A stretch of 64,000 nucleotides of DNA. Origin: Flavobacteriaceae bacterium. GTDB taxonomy: Bacteria; Bacteroidota; Bacteroidia; Flavobacteriales; Flavobacteriaceae. Under the pieces are notes generated by a model. The model ran no database searches. It saw only the letters and a list, made by a program, of their open reading frames with translations, and was not told the origin of the DNA. The stretch is taken from positions 62,001 through 126,000 of the forward strand of contig JANQNQ010000009.1 in the NCBI GenBank assembly GCA_028279515.1, read 5' to 3'. Made by a program: the position numbers and the translations under genes. Position 1 is the first letter of the stretch, and every line of letters begins with the position of its first letter. This document shows positions 46,849-57,400 of the stretch, in pieces.

Positions 46849-49800
46849 ATGCAAAACAAGGGATTAGTAAAGTTATTTGCTATTTTGTTCGGATTGGTGA
46901 GTATCTACCAGTTGTCGTTCACGTTTGTGACTAACAAAGTGGAAGATGAGGCCAAGACGTATGCAGAGAGCAGAATAACTGACGACATGCCAGAGGCTGC
47001 AACTATGCGTAGCATCGAAGAAGCTAAGTATTTAGATTCTATCGGAAACCAAGAAGTGTACAACATTGGTATCGCAAAGTTCACCTACAATGAGGCAAAG
47101 AAGAAGGAGTTAAACAAAGGATTAGACCTTAAGGGGGGTATCAATGTGATCCTCCAAGTTTCAGTAAAAGACATACTGAAAGGGCTGGCTGAAAAATCTA
47201 AAGATCCCACCTTTAATAAAGCTTTAGATGACGCCGATCAGTTACAAAAAGACGCCCAAGAAACCTACCTAGAGTCGTTCTTCAAGGCGTGGGACGCTAT
47301 CAAAGGAGATGCAAAACTGGCTTCTCCTGATATTTTCGCTAACAGAACGTTGAGCGATCAGATCAATTTTCAAATGACCGATGATGAGGTAAGACCGATC
47401 ATCGAGCAAAAAATAGACGAATCGATTGTTTCTGCTTTCGAAGTATTGCGTAAGCGTATCGATAAGTTTGGGGTAACCCAGCCAAACATCCAACGTTTGG
47501 AGAACTCAGGACGTATCTTGGTTGAATTGCCAGGCGCTAAAGATGTTGAGCGTGTTAAGAAACTGGTTTCTAGTACGGCTCAATTAGAGTTTTGGGAAAC
47601 GTATAAGAGCAATGAGTTAGCTGGCTTTATGGCACAGGCTAACCAAACGCTTAAGGATATCATCGATCCTCAACCAGAACAAGAGGATGCCGAAAAAGAC
47701 AATGCTACTGAAGATCAAACTCAGGAAGAAGCTACAGAAGATGCACAAGAGGAGAGTCAAGACCCAAGTCTTGAAGACCTATTGGAAGACGTTGACAAAT
47801 CAACCGATTCTACTGCGGTAGCTGAAGCACAAGTGAATCCGATCTTTGATTTAATGACAGCGCCAGGTTTCCAAGGAAGCCCAGTGATTGCTTCATTTGC
47901 TATCAAAGATACAGCTACGATCAACGGATATTTGAACAGACCAGAGATCAGACGTTTGCTTCCAAATGAATTGCGTTATACCAAGTTCCTTTGGAGTAAG
48001 GCTGATGACAATGCCGAAACGATCGATCTATATGCTATCAAGGCAAACCGTACCAACACTCCACAACTTAGTGGAGATGTGATCACTGATGCGATCAACA
48101 CCTATGACCAGTACAACAAGCCTGCGGTAAGCATGCAAATGAATGGTCGTGGAGCGAAGATCTGGGAAGATATGACCGAGCATGCGTTCAATACGCAAGG
48201 AAATATCGCGATCGTACTAGACGACGTTGTATACTCTGCACCTGGTGTTTCAAGAGGGAAGATTTCTGGAGGTCGTTCAGAGATTTCTGGAGAATTTACA
48301 TTGACTGAAGCGATTGACTTAGCAAACGTATTAAGAGCTGGTAAGCTTCCAGCTTCTGCTGATATCATTCAGTCTGAAGTTGTGGGACCAACACTTGGAG
48401 AGGAAGCCATTAACAGTGGTATCATGTCATTCTTAATTGCCTTATCATTGGTATTGATCTGGATGGTATTCTACTACGGAAAAGCAGGTCTTTTTGCCGA
48501 CGTTGCCTTGGTATTCAATATCCTATTGATCTTCGGAGTTCTTTCGGGCTTGGGAGCAGTATTGACATTGCCTGGTATTGCGGGTATCGTATTGACCATT
48601 GGTATGTCGGTGGATGCCAACGTACTGATCTTTGAGCGTATTCGTGAAGAATTACACAAAGGAAAAGGATTGTCACAGTCGGTTGCCGACGGATTTAGCA
48701 ATGCTTTGTCATCTATCCTTGATGCAAACATCACTACAGGACTTACGGCATTGATCTTATTCCTGTTCGGAACAGGTCCGATTAAAGGCTTCGCAACTAC
48801 CTTATTGATTGGTATTTTCACTTCATTGTTTACCGCCATCTTTATCACAAGATTGCTAGTAGATTGGTATGTGAACAAAGGAGGTTCGTTGACTTTCTCA
48901 ACGGCAGTTACCAAGAACTTGTTCAGAGACATGAAGATCGATTTCCTCGGAAAGCGCAAAGTAGCGTATATGATCTCTGCAGTGATCGTAATCGGAGGAT
49001 TGATATCGTTGATGACACAAGGACTTAACCAAGGGGTTGACTTCGTTGGAGGACGTTCGTACGTTGTGCGTTTCGATCAATCGATGAACCAAACAGAAGT
49101 AGCCAATGCACTTTCAGGAGCTTTTGTTAGCGACGAAGGAACAGCGCTTCCGCCAGAAGTAAAAACATTTGGTGATGACAACCAGTTAAAGATTACTACG
49201 AAATATAAGATCGATGTTGAAGGAACTGAGATCGATAATGAAATTCAGAACAAACTATTTACTGGATTGCAGTCCTTCCTTCCGTCAGGAACCACATACG
49301 AACAGTTCGTAAATGATTACGAAGGAAAGAATGTTGGTGTTATGTCTTCGATCAAAGTAGGACCTACCATTGCAGATGATATCAAGAGAGATTCGTTCTT
49401 GGCCATCTTTGGGTCGCTGATCGTTGTATTCTTGTACATCCTATTGCGTTTTAGAAAATGGCAATTCTCGTTGGGTGCTGTTGCGGCGGTATTCCACGAT
49501 GTGTTGATCGTATTGGGAATCTTCTCTGTGGCATACAAGTTTATGCCGTTTAATATGGAGATCGACCAAGCGTTCATCGCGGCCATACTAACGGTGATTG
49601 GTTACTCGCTAAATGATACCGTGGTCGTGTTCGATAGGATTCGTGAGTTTATGAACGATCACCCAACATGGGAGTTCGGAAAAACTGTAAACGTAGCATT
49701 GAACAGCACATTGAGTAGAACGTTGAACACCTCGTTAACTACCTTGGTAGTATTATTGGCCATCTTCATCTTTGGAGGTGAGTCGATCAGAGGATTCATG

Positions 49801-49905
49801 TTCGCCTTGATCATCGGTGTGATTGTAGGTACGTACTCATCATTGTTCATCGCAACTCCTGTGATGTTCGATACCATTAAGAAAATCAGTAAAACGAAAA
49901 AATAA
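46849..49905 (+). CDS. secDF: Protein translocase subunit SecDF (fusion)
   Basis: 1018-aa fused SecD and SecF, which uses proton motive force to assist Sec export. The SecD half has GLDLKGGINVILQVSV (about residues 90-105), VFEVLRKRIDKFGV-like SAFEVLRKRIDKFGVTQPNI, GPTLGEEAINSG and GMSVDANVLIFERIREEL. The SecF half starts near residue 690 (FLGKRKVAYMISAVIVIGGL) and has GVDFVGGRSYVVRF, GPTIADDIKRDS, GYSLNDTVVVFDRIREF and TSLTTLVVLLAIF. A long acidic insert (about residues 278-325) interrupts the periplasmic SecD domain, as in some other Flavobacteriaceae. It has a good promoter and a strong terminator. Confidence 0.97.
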   Translation: MQNKGLVKLFAILFGLVSIYQLSFTFVTNKVEDEAKTYAESRITDDMPEAATMRSIEEAKYLDSIGNQEVYNIGIAKFTYNEAKKKELNKGLDLKGGINVILQVSVKDILKGLAEKSKDPTFNKALDDADQLQKDAQETYLESFFKAWDAIKGDAKLASPDIFANRTLSDQINFQMTDDEVRPIIEQKIDESIVSAFEVLRKRIDKFGVTQPNIQRLENSGRILVELPGAKDVERVKKLVSSTAQLEFWETYKSNELAGFMAQANQTLKDIIDPQPEQEDAEKDNATEDQTQEEATEDAQEESQDPSLEDLLEDVDKSTDSTAVAEAQVNPIFDLMTAPGFQGSPVIASFAIKDTATINGYLNRPEIRRLLPNELRYTKFLWSKADDNAETIDLYAIKANRTNTPQLSGDVITDAINTYDQYNKPAVSMQMNGRGAKIWEDMTEHAFNTQGNIAIVLDDVVYSAPGVSRGKISGGRSEISGEFTLTEAIDLANVLRAGKLPASADIIQSEVVGPTLGEEAINSGIMSFLIALSLVLIWMVFYYGKAGLFADVALVFNILLIFGVLSGLGAVLTLPGIAGIVLTIGMSVDANVLIFERIREELHKGKGLSQSVADGFSNALSSILDANITTGLTALILFLFGTGPIKGFATTLLIGIFTSLFTAIFITRLLVDWYVNKGGSLTFSTAVTKNLFRDMKIDFLGKRKVAYMISAVIVIGGLISLMTQGLNQGVDFVGGRSYVVRFDQSMNQTEVANALSGAFVSDEGTALPPEVKTFGDDNQLKITTKYKIDVEGTEIDNEIQNKLFTGLQSFLPSGTTYEQFVNDYEGKNVGVMSSIKVGPTIADDIKRDSFLAIFGSLIVVFLYILLRFRKWQFSLGAVAAVFHDVLIVLGIFSVAYKFMPFNMEIDQAFIAAILTVIGYSLNDTVVVFDRIREFMNDHPTWEFGKTVNVALNSTLSRTLNTSLTTLVVLLAIFIFGGESIRGFMFALIIGVIVGTYSSLFIATPVMFDTIKKISKTKK

Positions 49906-50340
49906 CGAAAGTTATATTTATCGTGTTCAATTTATAGAGAAAGGCCGCTTCGTGAGAAGCGGCCTTTTTATTTTAGTGTTATTTGGGTTTCTATTTTTTG
50001 AAGTTTTCCAAGGAATAGCTGTGCATTAAGTGGAACTGCGTTTTGCGATTTAATCGTAAAAATTCCCTAGAAAGCTTCTTGATTTTCCCGCCCGAACGTA
50101 GCGTTCGGTATGGGCGGGTTGATTCGTTTTGCATTCACCGTCGCGTAGCCGTTATGGCAGAGCACGGTCAAGGCAAATGCGAAGCATTCATGAGCTCAAA
50201 AGAAAATGTTCACGGAGCGAACTAAAATGAATAGGAATTAAATTGAATTGTGTTTAGGTCGAAGCAAAAGACGTTTCTTAGAGCTAAAGGGTCATGACTC
50301 TAAGCTTTAATGCAATGATGGTGTGAAAAGAAAATAGTAG
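49906..50340. other. Hairpin-rich intergenic region, no convincing gene
   Basis: 435 bases between secDF and the DUF192 gene (convergent). After the secDF terminator (49940-49975) comes a cluster of short stems: CCCGCCC/GGGCGGG (50087-50093 and 50112-50118) enclosing GAACG-TAG-CGTTC, then AATGC-GAA-GCATT (50176-50188) and GTTC/GAAC around acggagc (50208-50222). A 60-codon frame (50043-50225) over it has no protein character. Confidence 0.5.
49940..49975 (+). terminator. Rho-independent terminator of secDF
   Basis: AAGGCCGCTTC-GTGA-GAAGCGGCCTT (49941-49966) followed by TTTATTTT. Confidence 0.92.
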
Positions 50341-50826
50341 TTATTCAGTCTTGGTCCATTCGACGTAATCGCCCACTTCTAGCAGCCATTTTTCAGCTAA
50401 TCCAGCATTAACCTCTAAAACGTATTGGGCGGGTACTTCAGACGGAAGCGAACTTTCATTTAAAGGTTGTGCGTTCTCAGAGAAGCTAACGATGCGTTTG
50501 TCAGCACCAATATAGATAATGTCTAAAGCGATCTCTGTGTTTTTCATATAAAAATAACGAAGCTCTTCCTTTGGAAAAACAAAAAGCATCCCACGGTCAT
50601 CCTGCATACTGCTGCGATACATAAGTCCGGTCTGGGTTTCGTAATCGTTGTCTGCAATTTCGATGTCAAGTACCTTTACAGCTTCACCCGTACTTTTATA
50701 TAAAGTGAGTTCTCCTTCTTTTTTAAAGGAAACTTCCTGTTTTGTGATGGTCGGTTTTTTGGAGTCGTTTCCGCAGGAAACCAAGAAAAAACATCCGCTG
50801 ACCAATATGATGAGTGCTTTTTTCAT
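50341..50826 (-). CDS. DUF192 family lipoprotein
   Basis: 161-aa protein with a lipobox (GCFFLVSCGND). The DUF192 domain (about residues 50-155) has ETQTGLMYRSSMQDDRGMLF and YFYMKNTEIALDIIYIG, then VLEVNAGLAEKWLLEVGD. The domain is found in periplasmic proteins of unknown biochemical role. It lies two bases downstream of lgt, the enzyme that would lipidate its own cysteine. Confidence 0.9.
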   Translation of the reverse strand: MKKALIILVSGCFFLVSCGNDSKKPTITKQEVSFKKEGELTLYKSTGEAVKVLDIEIADNDYETQTGLMYRSSMQDDRGMLFVFPKEELRYFYMKNTEIALDIIYIGADKRIVSFSENAQPLNESSLPSEVPAQYVLEVNAGLAEKWLLEVGDYVEWTKTE

Positions 50827-50828
50827 AC

Positions 50829-51656
50829 TTATGCTTTGATCGTCTTTTTGTTAGACCTTACCATTAGGTAGATTCCGACTAAAATAAGTGGAATACTGAG
50901 CCACTGGCCTGTATTTAGTGCCCACTCACTACGGGTGTCTACTTGGGCTTCTTTGACGAACTCGACCAAGAAGCGAACACTCCATAGTAAAACAAGGAAG
51001 AGCCCAAAGATATAACCTAGTACATTTTTCTTATCGGTCTTCCAGTAAACATACCAAAGAATGAAGAATACGATGATGTATCCAAACGATTCGTATAGCT
51101 GGCCAGGATGCCTAAAAAAGTCTTCGTTGTTTGCTAAAAATCGCACGCCCAACGGAAAATCATCAGCTACCTTTTTTCCAACGATCTCAGAATTGAAGAA
51201 GTTTCCAATTCGAATGAAAATACCCCCAAAAGCAACAGGAATGACCACACGGTCTAAGATCCAAAGCATTGGTTTTTTAGATACTTTCTTGCTGAAGTAA
51301 TACATCGCAATGATAATACCGATGGCGGCACCATGACTTGCTAGCCCTCTGAAACCTGTAAATTCGAACGGGTCAAATTTGACCGGCAAGAAGATCTCTA
51401 GCAGGTGATTTTGAAAGTATGCCCAATCATAAAAGATCACATGCCCTAAACGCGCACCTATGAGCGTGGCTACTACGGTATATATGAAAATCTTGTCTAA
51501 ATGTTCGATAGGAACGTTCTCGCTGACGAACATTTTTTTCATGATAAACCAGCCGCAAGTAAAAGCGACAACGAACATAAGGCTGTAATAGTGTATGGTA
51601 AAGAAGCCCAGGTCGATACCTGTGCCAGGATTCCAGTCAATACCTAAAAAGTACAT
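50829..51656 (-). CDS. lgt: Prolipoprotein diacylglyceryl transferase
   Basis: 275-aa integral membrane enzyme that transfers diacylglycerol from phosphatidylglycerol to the lipobox cysteine. Family motifs: GLASHGAAIGIIIAMYYFSK with the essential histidine, then FIRIGNFFNSEIVGKK with conserved R, N and E. Seven helices are predicted. The start at 51656 (MYFLGIDWNPG) is taken because the family begins there; the frame stays open to 51704. It heads a two-gene unit with the DUF192 lipoprotein. Confidence 0.95.
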   Translation of the reverse strand: MYFLGIDWNPGTGIDLGFFTIHYYSLMFVVAFTCGWFIMKKMFVSENVPIEHLDKIFIYTVVATLIGARLGHVIFYDWAYFQNHLLEIFLPVKFDPFEFTGFRGLASHGAAIGIIIAMYYFSKKVSKKPMLWILDRVVIPVAFGGIFIRIGNFFNSEIVGKKVADDFPLGVRFLANNEDFFRHPGQLYESFGYIIVFFILWYVYWKTDKKNVLGYIFGLFLVLLWSVRFLVEFVKEAQVDTRSEWALNTGQWLSIPLILVGIYLMVRSNKKTIKA

Positions 51657-51728
51657 AAAGGATCGTTTATAGATTAGTTGCTTGGGTAAATATAGCCAAA
51701 CCAAATGTAACCGCTTGTGAAAGCCTTG

Positions 51729-51968
51729 TTATTTTTTTGGCAACTCATCGGGTACAGGGTCATGCCCGCTTCCGCCCCATGGATGGCAGCTAAAGATGCG
51801 TTTTACGGCAAGTTTTCCACCTTTAAAGAGTCCGTGTTTTTGCAGGGCTTCTGCCGTATAATGAGAGCAGGTTGGTGTATAGCGACACGTAGCTGGAGTA
51901 AGCGGAGAAATCACTTTTTGATAGAATCTGATCAACAGCATAAAAGGAGCAATAAGTGCTTTCTTCAT
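51729..51968 (-). CDS. yidD: Membrane protein insertion efficiency factor YidD
   Basis: 79-aa YidD family protein, which assists YidC-dependent insertion. It shows [20 protein letters not shown] with a conserved cysteine, [18 protein letters not shown] and the C-terminal [18 protein letters not shown]. It is placed between lgt and cysS on the same strand, 58 bases after the cysS stop in transcription order. Confidence 0.95.
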   Translation of the reverse strand: MKKALIAPFMLLIRFYQKVISPLTPATCRYTPTCSHYTAEALQKHGLFKGGKLAVKRIFSCHPWGGSGHDPVPDELPKK

Positions 51969-52026
51969 TGTAGGAATTTTGATACTATTTTAGTCGAAAC
52001 ACTATCGGAAGCCAACAGGCCGAAAC

Positions 52027-53517
52027 CTAGTTAACTGAAAATGTAGTGCCTTCTTTTCCGTCCTTAAGTTGTACGCCAAGGGCAGCCAATTCATCACGAA
52101 TCTTGTCAGATGTGGCAAAATCTTTATTCGCTCTGGCTTCGGCACGCAAACGAATCAATAGCTCTACAGCACCTGAAAGCTTGTCATCACCATCTTCAGA
52201 TGAAGCAGCAGTTCCAACAGCAGTCAATCCGAGCACGTCAAAAACAAAGGCATGTACAGTTTGCTTTAAGGTAGTATGATCCTCGGCACTGATTTCTGCT
52301 TTCCCCTCTTTAGTTTGATTTATAAACTTGACCGCTTCAAATAGCGTGGCGATAAGGATTGGCGTATTGAAATCATCGTTCATAGCATCGTAGCAACGCT
52401 GTTTCCAAGCCGATATATCGAAACTAGAGGTATTTCCTTTAGGAAGGTCATCGATTACGTCAATAGCTTCCATTAACTTATGGAATCCTTTTTCGGATGC
52501 TTCAAGCGCGTCATTACTAAAGTCGAGAATACTTCTGTAATGGGCTTGCATCATGAAAAAGCGCGTTACACTCGGTGAGAAAGCCTTACTTAAGATATCA
52601 TTCTCTCCAGTGAAAATTTCGCCTGGTAGAATATTATTACCTGTTGATTTGGCCATTTTCTTCCCGTTAAGCGTTAGCATGTTGGCATGCATCCAGTACT
52701 TAACCGGCGAACACCCATTACAAGCTTCAGCTTGGGCGATCTCACATTCGTGGTGAGGGAACTTCAAGTCCATACCGCCACCGTGAATATCGAATTGCTC
52801 TCCGAGATATTTGGTACTCATCGCAGTACACTCAAGGTGCCAACCAGGAAAACCGTCGCTCCATGGTGAAGGCCATCTCATAATGTGTTGTGGTTCGGCT
52901 TTTTTCCAAAGCGCAAAATCCTGAGGATTTTTCTTGTCGCTCTGGCCGTCTAACGCCCGTGTGTTATGAATGAGGTCTTCGACATTTCTTTTACTTAGCT
53001 TCCCATAGGTTCGAGTCTCATTAAATTTGAGTACATCAAAATAAACAGAGCCATTCACCTCGTAGGCAAGACCCTTATCTATGATCTCTTTGATGATCTC
53101 GATCTGTTCAATGATATGTCCTGTAGCAGTTGGCTCGATACTTGGCGGCAAGAAATTGAACTTGTTTAGGATGTTGTGAAAGTCAACGGTGTAGCGTTGT
53201 ACAACTTCCATGGGTTCAATTTGCTCCAAACGCGCCTTTTTGGCAATTCGATCTTCTCCTTCATCTGCGTCATTCTCTAAATGCCCAGCATCTGTAATGT
53301 TGCGTACATAGCGAACTTTGTATCCAAGATGTTTGAAATACCTGAAAATCATGTCAAACGACATAAATGTTCTCACGTTGCCCAAGTGCACATTACTGTA
53401 CACGGTAGGGCCACATACATACATGCCTATGTAACCATCAGTGATGGATTCAAAAAGTTCTTTATTGCCAGAAAGGGAGTTGTAGATCTTAATGTTTTGC
53501 TCTTGGTACAATTGCAT
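52027..53517 (-). CDS. cysS: Cysteinyl-tRNA synthetase
   Basis: 496-aa class I synthetase. The HIGH region is [17 protein letters not shown] (about residues 38-54), KMSKS is KMAKSTGNN (about residues 293-301), and the zinc ligands are in [19 protein letters not shown] and [13 protein letters not shown]. The anticodon-binding domain follows at the C-terminus with [19 protein letters not shown]. Length is normal. It is monocistronic or leads yidD. Confidence 0.97.
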   Translation of the reverse strand: MQLYQEQNIKIYNSLSGNKELFESITDGYIGMYVCGPTVYSNVHLGNVRTFMSFDMIFRYFKHLGYKVRYVRNITDAGHLENDADEGEDRIAKKARLEQIEPMEVVQRYTVDFHNILNKFNFLPPSIEPTATGHIIEQIEIIKEIIDKGLAYEVNGSVYFDVLKFNETRTYGKLSKRNVEDLIHNTRALDGQSDKKNPQDFALWKKAEPQHIMRWPSPWSDGFPGWHLECTAMSTKYLGEQFDIHGGGMDLKFPHHECEIAQAEACNGCSPVKYWMHANMLTLNGKKMAKSTGNNILPGEIFTGENDILSKAFSPSVTRFFMMQAHYRSILDFSNDALEASEKGFHKLMEAIDVIDDLPKGNTSSFDISAWKQRCYDAMNDDFNTPILIATLFEAVKFINQTKEGKAEISAEDHTTLKQTVHAFVFDVLGLTAVGTAASSEDGDDKLSGAVELLIRLRAEARANKDFATSDKIRDELAALGVQLKDGKEGTTFSVN

Positions 53518-53642
53518 TCTTGTATGTAGTTGTTTGGTACGTCTTTCAGATAAAAGACTATGATGTCAAATGTTGTTGCTCGTAAAGGATAAAGTTATTA
53601 AATCAACTTTACAATTAAACGACGCAACGATTAAATTTTCAA

Positions 53643-54323
53643 TTAAAATTGGGTGTCCATCTTAACGTAGTCAAGAAACTCTCTTTTAGTCTCCTTTTGT
53701 TTGAATTTTCCTCCAAACTCAGACGTAACCGTGCTGCTCTCGATGTCGCTGATCCCTCTTGAGTTCACACACAGGTGTTTTGCGTCGATAACACAGGCCA
53801 CATCTTCGGTTCCCAAGACCTTCTGAAGTTCTTTCACGATCTGGATGGTAAGTCTTTCTTGTACCTGAGGTCGTTTCGCGTAGTATTCAACGATACGATT
53901 CATTTTAGAAAGCCCCACAACAGTACCGTTCGAAATGTAGGCCACATGTGCACGTCCCACAATAGGAAGTAAATGGTGTTCGCAAGTAGAATATACAGTG
54001 ATGTTCTTCTCAACCAACATTTCACCATATTGATATTTGTTCTCAAAGGTAGAAGCCTTTGGTTTTCTCTTTGGATGGAGTCCGCCAAAGATTTCTTTTA
54101 CAAACATCTTTGCCACTCGGTTCGGGGTTCCTTTCAAGCTGTCATCTGTCATGTCTAGCCCAAGAGTCTCCATGATGTTGGCGACATCCTTTTTAATACG
54201 GGCTATTTTCTCGTCATCCGAGAGTTCGAAAGCATCTTCTCTAAGGGGTGTGTCGGCAGATGTTCCGATGTGGTCATTGCCCAATGCTTCCAATTGTTCT
54301 TCTAATGTCTTGTCTATTTTCAT
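53643..54323 (-). CDS. folE: GTP cyclohydrolase I
   Basis: 226-aa enzyme that converts GTP to dihydroneopterin triphosphate, the first step of folate synthesis. The zinc site is in STCEHHLLPIVGRAHVAYI (about residues 124-142) and the second cysteine in DVACVIDAKHLCVNSRGI; GLSKMNRIVEYYAKRPQVQE and TSEFGGKF follow. The ATG at 54323 (MKIDKTLEEQ) is preferred to the longest frame, which overlaps the promoter. Confidence 0.96.
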   Translation of the reverse strand: MKIDKTLEEQLEALGNDHIGTSADTPLREDAFELSDDEKIARIKKDVANIMETLGLDMTDDSLKGTPNRVAKMFVKEIFGGLHPKRKPKASTFENKYQYGEMLVEKNITVYSTCEHHLLPIVGRAHVAYISNGTVVGLSKMNRIVEYYAKRPQVQERLTIQIVKELQKVLGTEDVACVIDAKHLCVNSRGISDIESSTVTSEFGGKFKQKETKREFLDYVKMDTQF

Positions 54324-54347
54324 CTCAATCTTTAACGTAACAAACCG

Positions 54348-54380
54348 CAAAGATACGCATTTATGGTGTAACACCTTCAA
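54348..54380 (-). promoter_or_regulatory. folE promoter with palindromic spacer
   Basis: On the minus strand TTG (54378-54380), spacer 22, TATCTTTG (54355-54348), 25 bases before the folE start. Inside the spacer is the 11-base palindrome GGTGTAACACC (54365-54375), which could be an operator. Confidence 0.6.
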
Positions 54381-54468
54381 GCTTATGGGTTAAACAAAAA
54401 CGCATATTAACACGTTCTCTCATAAAATTTTCTTAATTTTCCAGTTCAAATTAGCAACAACTACTACA

Positions 54469-57400
54469 ATGATGGAACAACGTTCTTTAAAAGCCTTATT
54501 GATAGCTGTTTTTGGATTAATGTGTACGATGGGTTATTCGCAAGGATTATCTTGTAATGCTGCAGAGCCTTTCTGTTCTGATTCAAACGGCGAACTGATC
54601 TTCCCAAATGCAACGGGAGTTCCTAACTCAGGAACTATAGGTTGTTTAAATACAACCCCAAACCCAGCTTGGTATTTCTTACAAATCGACCAAACTGGAG
54701 ATTTGCAATTTCAAATTATACAGAACACCAACTTTGACCTAAACGGAAATCCGATAGGTACAGGTCTGGATGTGGACTTTATTGCTTGGGGACCCTTTAA
54801 CAATGCCACAGGTAGTTGTGCTACCTTGGCCGATGGGTGTGACAGCAACGGTGACGGTATAACCAGCCCGGTCGATTGTCCGAACAATACGAGCAATCCC
54901 AACTATTATCTCAATGATTTGGATAACACCAACATCATCGACTGTAGCTACTCGGGTGCCGCTGTAGAAAGCTTTACCATTTTGAATGCACAGCCTGGAG
55001 ACGTCTATGTACTTCTGATTACAAACTTTCAAGGCTCTGCGGGGTCGATTAAGTTAGAGCAGACCAATTTTGGTGCTGCAGGTGCTGGTTCAACCGACTG
55101 CTCGATTGTGGCGGGTAGCTTAGGGCCTGATCAAAATGTGTGTGACGGAGATACGGTGACTTTAGACGGTACCACAGCAGGTGCAACTTCTTATGAGTGG
55201 TACGTAGACACGAATCCAGGGGATGGTATCGATAACTTTGTATTGATTGCAGGGGAAACGAATCCGACACTTGTCATCAATAACGATCAAACAGGAATCT
55301 ATCAATCTGTGGTTAGTGATGGTACGTCTACCGGTTCTGATGAAGTGGTAGTGACGTTCTTTTCGATACCAACAGCCAATACCGTAACGGATCTGAGAGC
55401 CTGTGATACCTTCCCGAATGATGGTATTGCCAGTACGTTTGATACCTCGAATGTAGAAACTGAGGTATTAGGAGGACAAACTGGTGTTACGGTGACCTAT
55501 TTTGATGGTGCCGGAAACCCATTGCCAAGTCCATTGCCGAATCCGTTTACAAATGCCACGGCGAACACCGAAACAATTACGGTGCGTGTGGCAAATACTG
55601 GAAATATCAATTGTTTTGCAGAGACCACTTTCACCTTGAATGTCGATGCAGCACCAGAGGTAAACTTTGTTCCAGATATTCAAGAATGCGATAGTGACAA
55701 TGACGGATTTGCCAATACTTTTGATACTTCTGGAGTACAGGCAGCCGTTTTAGGCGGACAAACCGATGTGACCGTAGAATATTTCGACGGAGCGATGAAC
55801 CCATTGCCAACTCCACTTCCTAATCCAATAACGAATGCCTCACCAGGTACTGAGACCATCACGATACGACTCACTAATAACACTACGGGATGTCAAAGTC
55901 AAAATACGTTTGACCTGATCGCCAACCCATATCCAATTGCAAGTACGCCACCAAACATGATACAGTGCGACGACGTTTCAAATGATGGGGCTGAGATATT
56001 TGATTTGTCAACACGGGACGCCGCAGTGTTAGGAGCGCAATTGGCAAGTCAATTCGAAATCACGTATCACTTGAGTCAAAGTGATGCTCAAAATGACACA
56101 GGAGCATTGAACCCTATGTACCCTTATTCTGGCGGAAGTAGTGATACTGGAACTTCTCAGACCATCTATGTGCGTATGGAGAATGTAAACAACCCCGCGT
56201 GCTTTGATGCTTTTGTAAGCTTTACGATTACACTATTCACTAGTGGAGTGGTCAACACACCTCCAGACATTTATCAGTGTGATGATGGTTCTTTCAATGG
56301 AGTTGAAGGCGACGGTATTGGAGCTATTGACTTCTCAACGTTAAATACTTCGGTATTGGGTGGTCAAGATGCTACGCAGTTTACGGTGGGCTATTTCCCG
56401 ACTCAGGCAGATGCTGTGGCCGGAAGTAACGAAATTATTGGAGTGTACAATAACCCGGTGGCTTATCAGTCAGAACAAATATGGGTAAAAGTTGAAAACA
56501 ACAACAATACAGATTGTGAAGATATACAGTCGTTTAACTTCTTTGTGAATCAAATGCCAATTGCGAACACCCCAGCGTTATATGCGTTGTGTGATGACAA
56601 TGCGCATCCGGATGGAGACGGTATAGCCGAGTTTGACCTGGCCTCAAGAGTTTCTGAGGTGCTAGGTACGCAAGACGCAACTTTATTTGATGTCACTTTC
56701 CATGATACACAAGCAGATGCCGATGCGAATGCATCAGCATTGCCATTGACCTATATGAATCAGGACCCAAATTCTGAAGAGGTCTTTGTGAGAATAGAGA
56801 ATGTGAATGATACCAGTTGTTACAGAACCACATCATTCTTCCTCCAGGTAGATGAGCAGCCAACGGCTTATACGGTGATGAACATTGATGCTTGTGATGA
56901 CAGTGTTGGGGATTATTCTGATGGCGTTCTCAATAACGGAGTGGGCGAGTTTGATTTTGTAACGGACTTAAATATGACGGTATTGAACGGTCAAAGTGCA
57001 GCTAACTTTACGATCAGCTATCACTTAGACCCTGCAGACCTTCCAACAGGAGCGAATGCATTGACCATGCCTTACAACAATACCAATGCAACCGAAACGA
57101 TTCATGTAAGAATAGCGAACAATGTGAACCCAGATTGTTTTGATTCGACATCATTTACAATTACAGTACATCCGCAAGCAGAAGCTTTCGATCCTGGAGA
57201 TTACATTCTTTGTGATGATGATACGATTCCTAATAACGGATTTACCACGTTTGACCTTTCTACTTTAGAGGCTGATATTTTAGGAGCTCAAGACCCGAAT
57301 GTTTTTGACGTGACCTTCCATGTTTCCGAAGCGTTTGCAGAAGATGGGACGGCTCCGTTAGACACGATGTATGACAATCAGATACAGGATGTTCAGACTC

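Noticed and set aside
50043-50225. Plus-strand frame of 60 codons
   Set aside because: Runs through nested hairpins; no protein signature and no start context.
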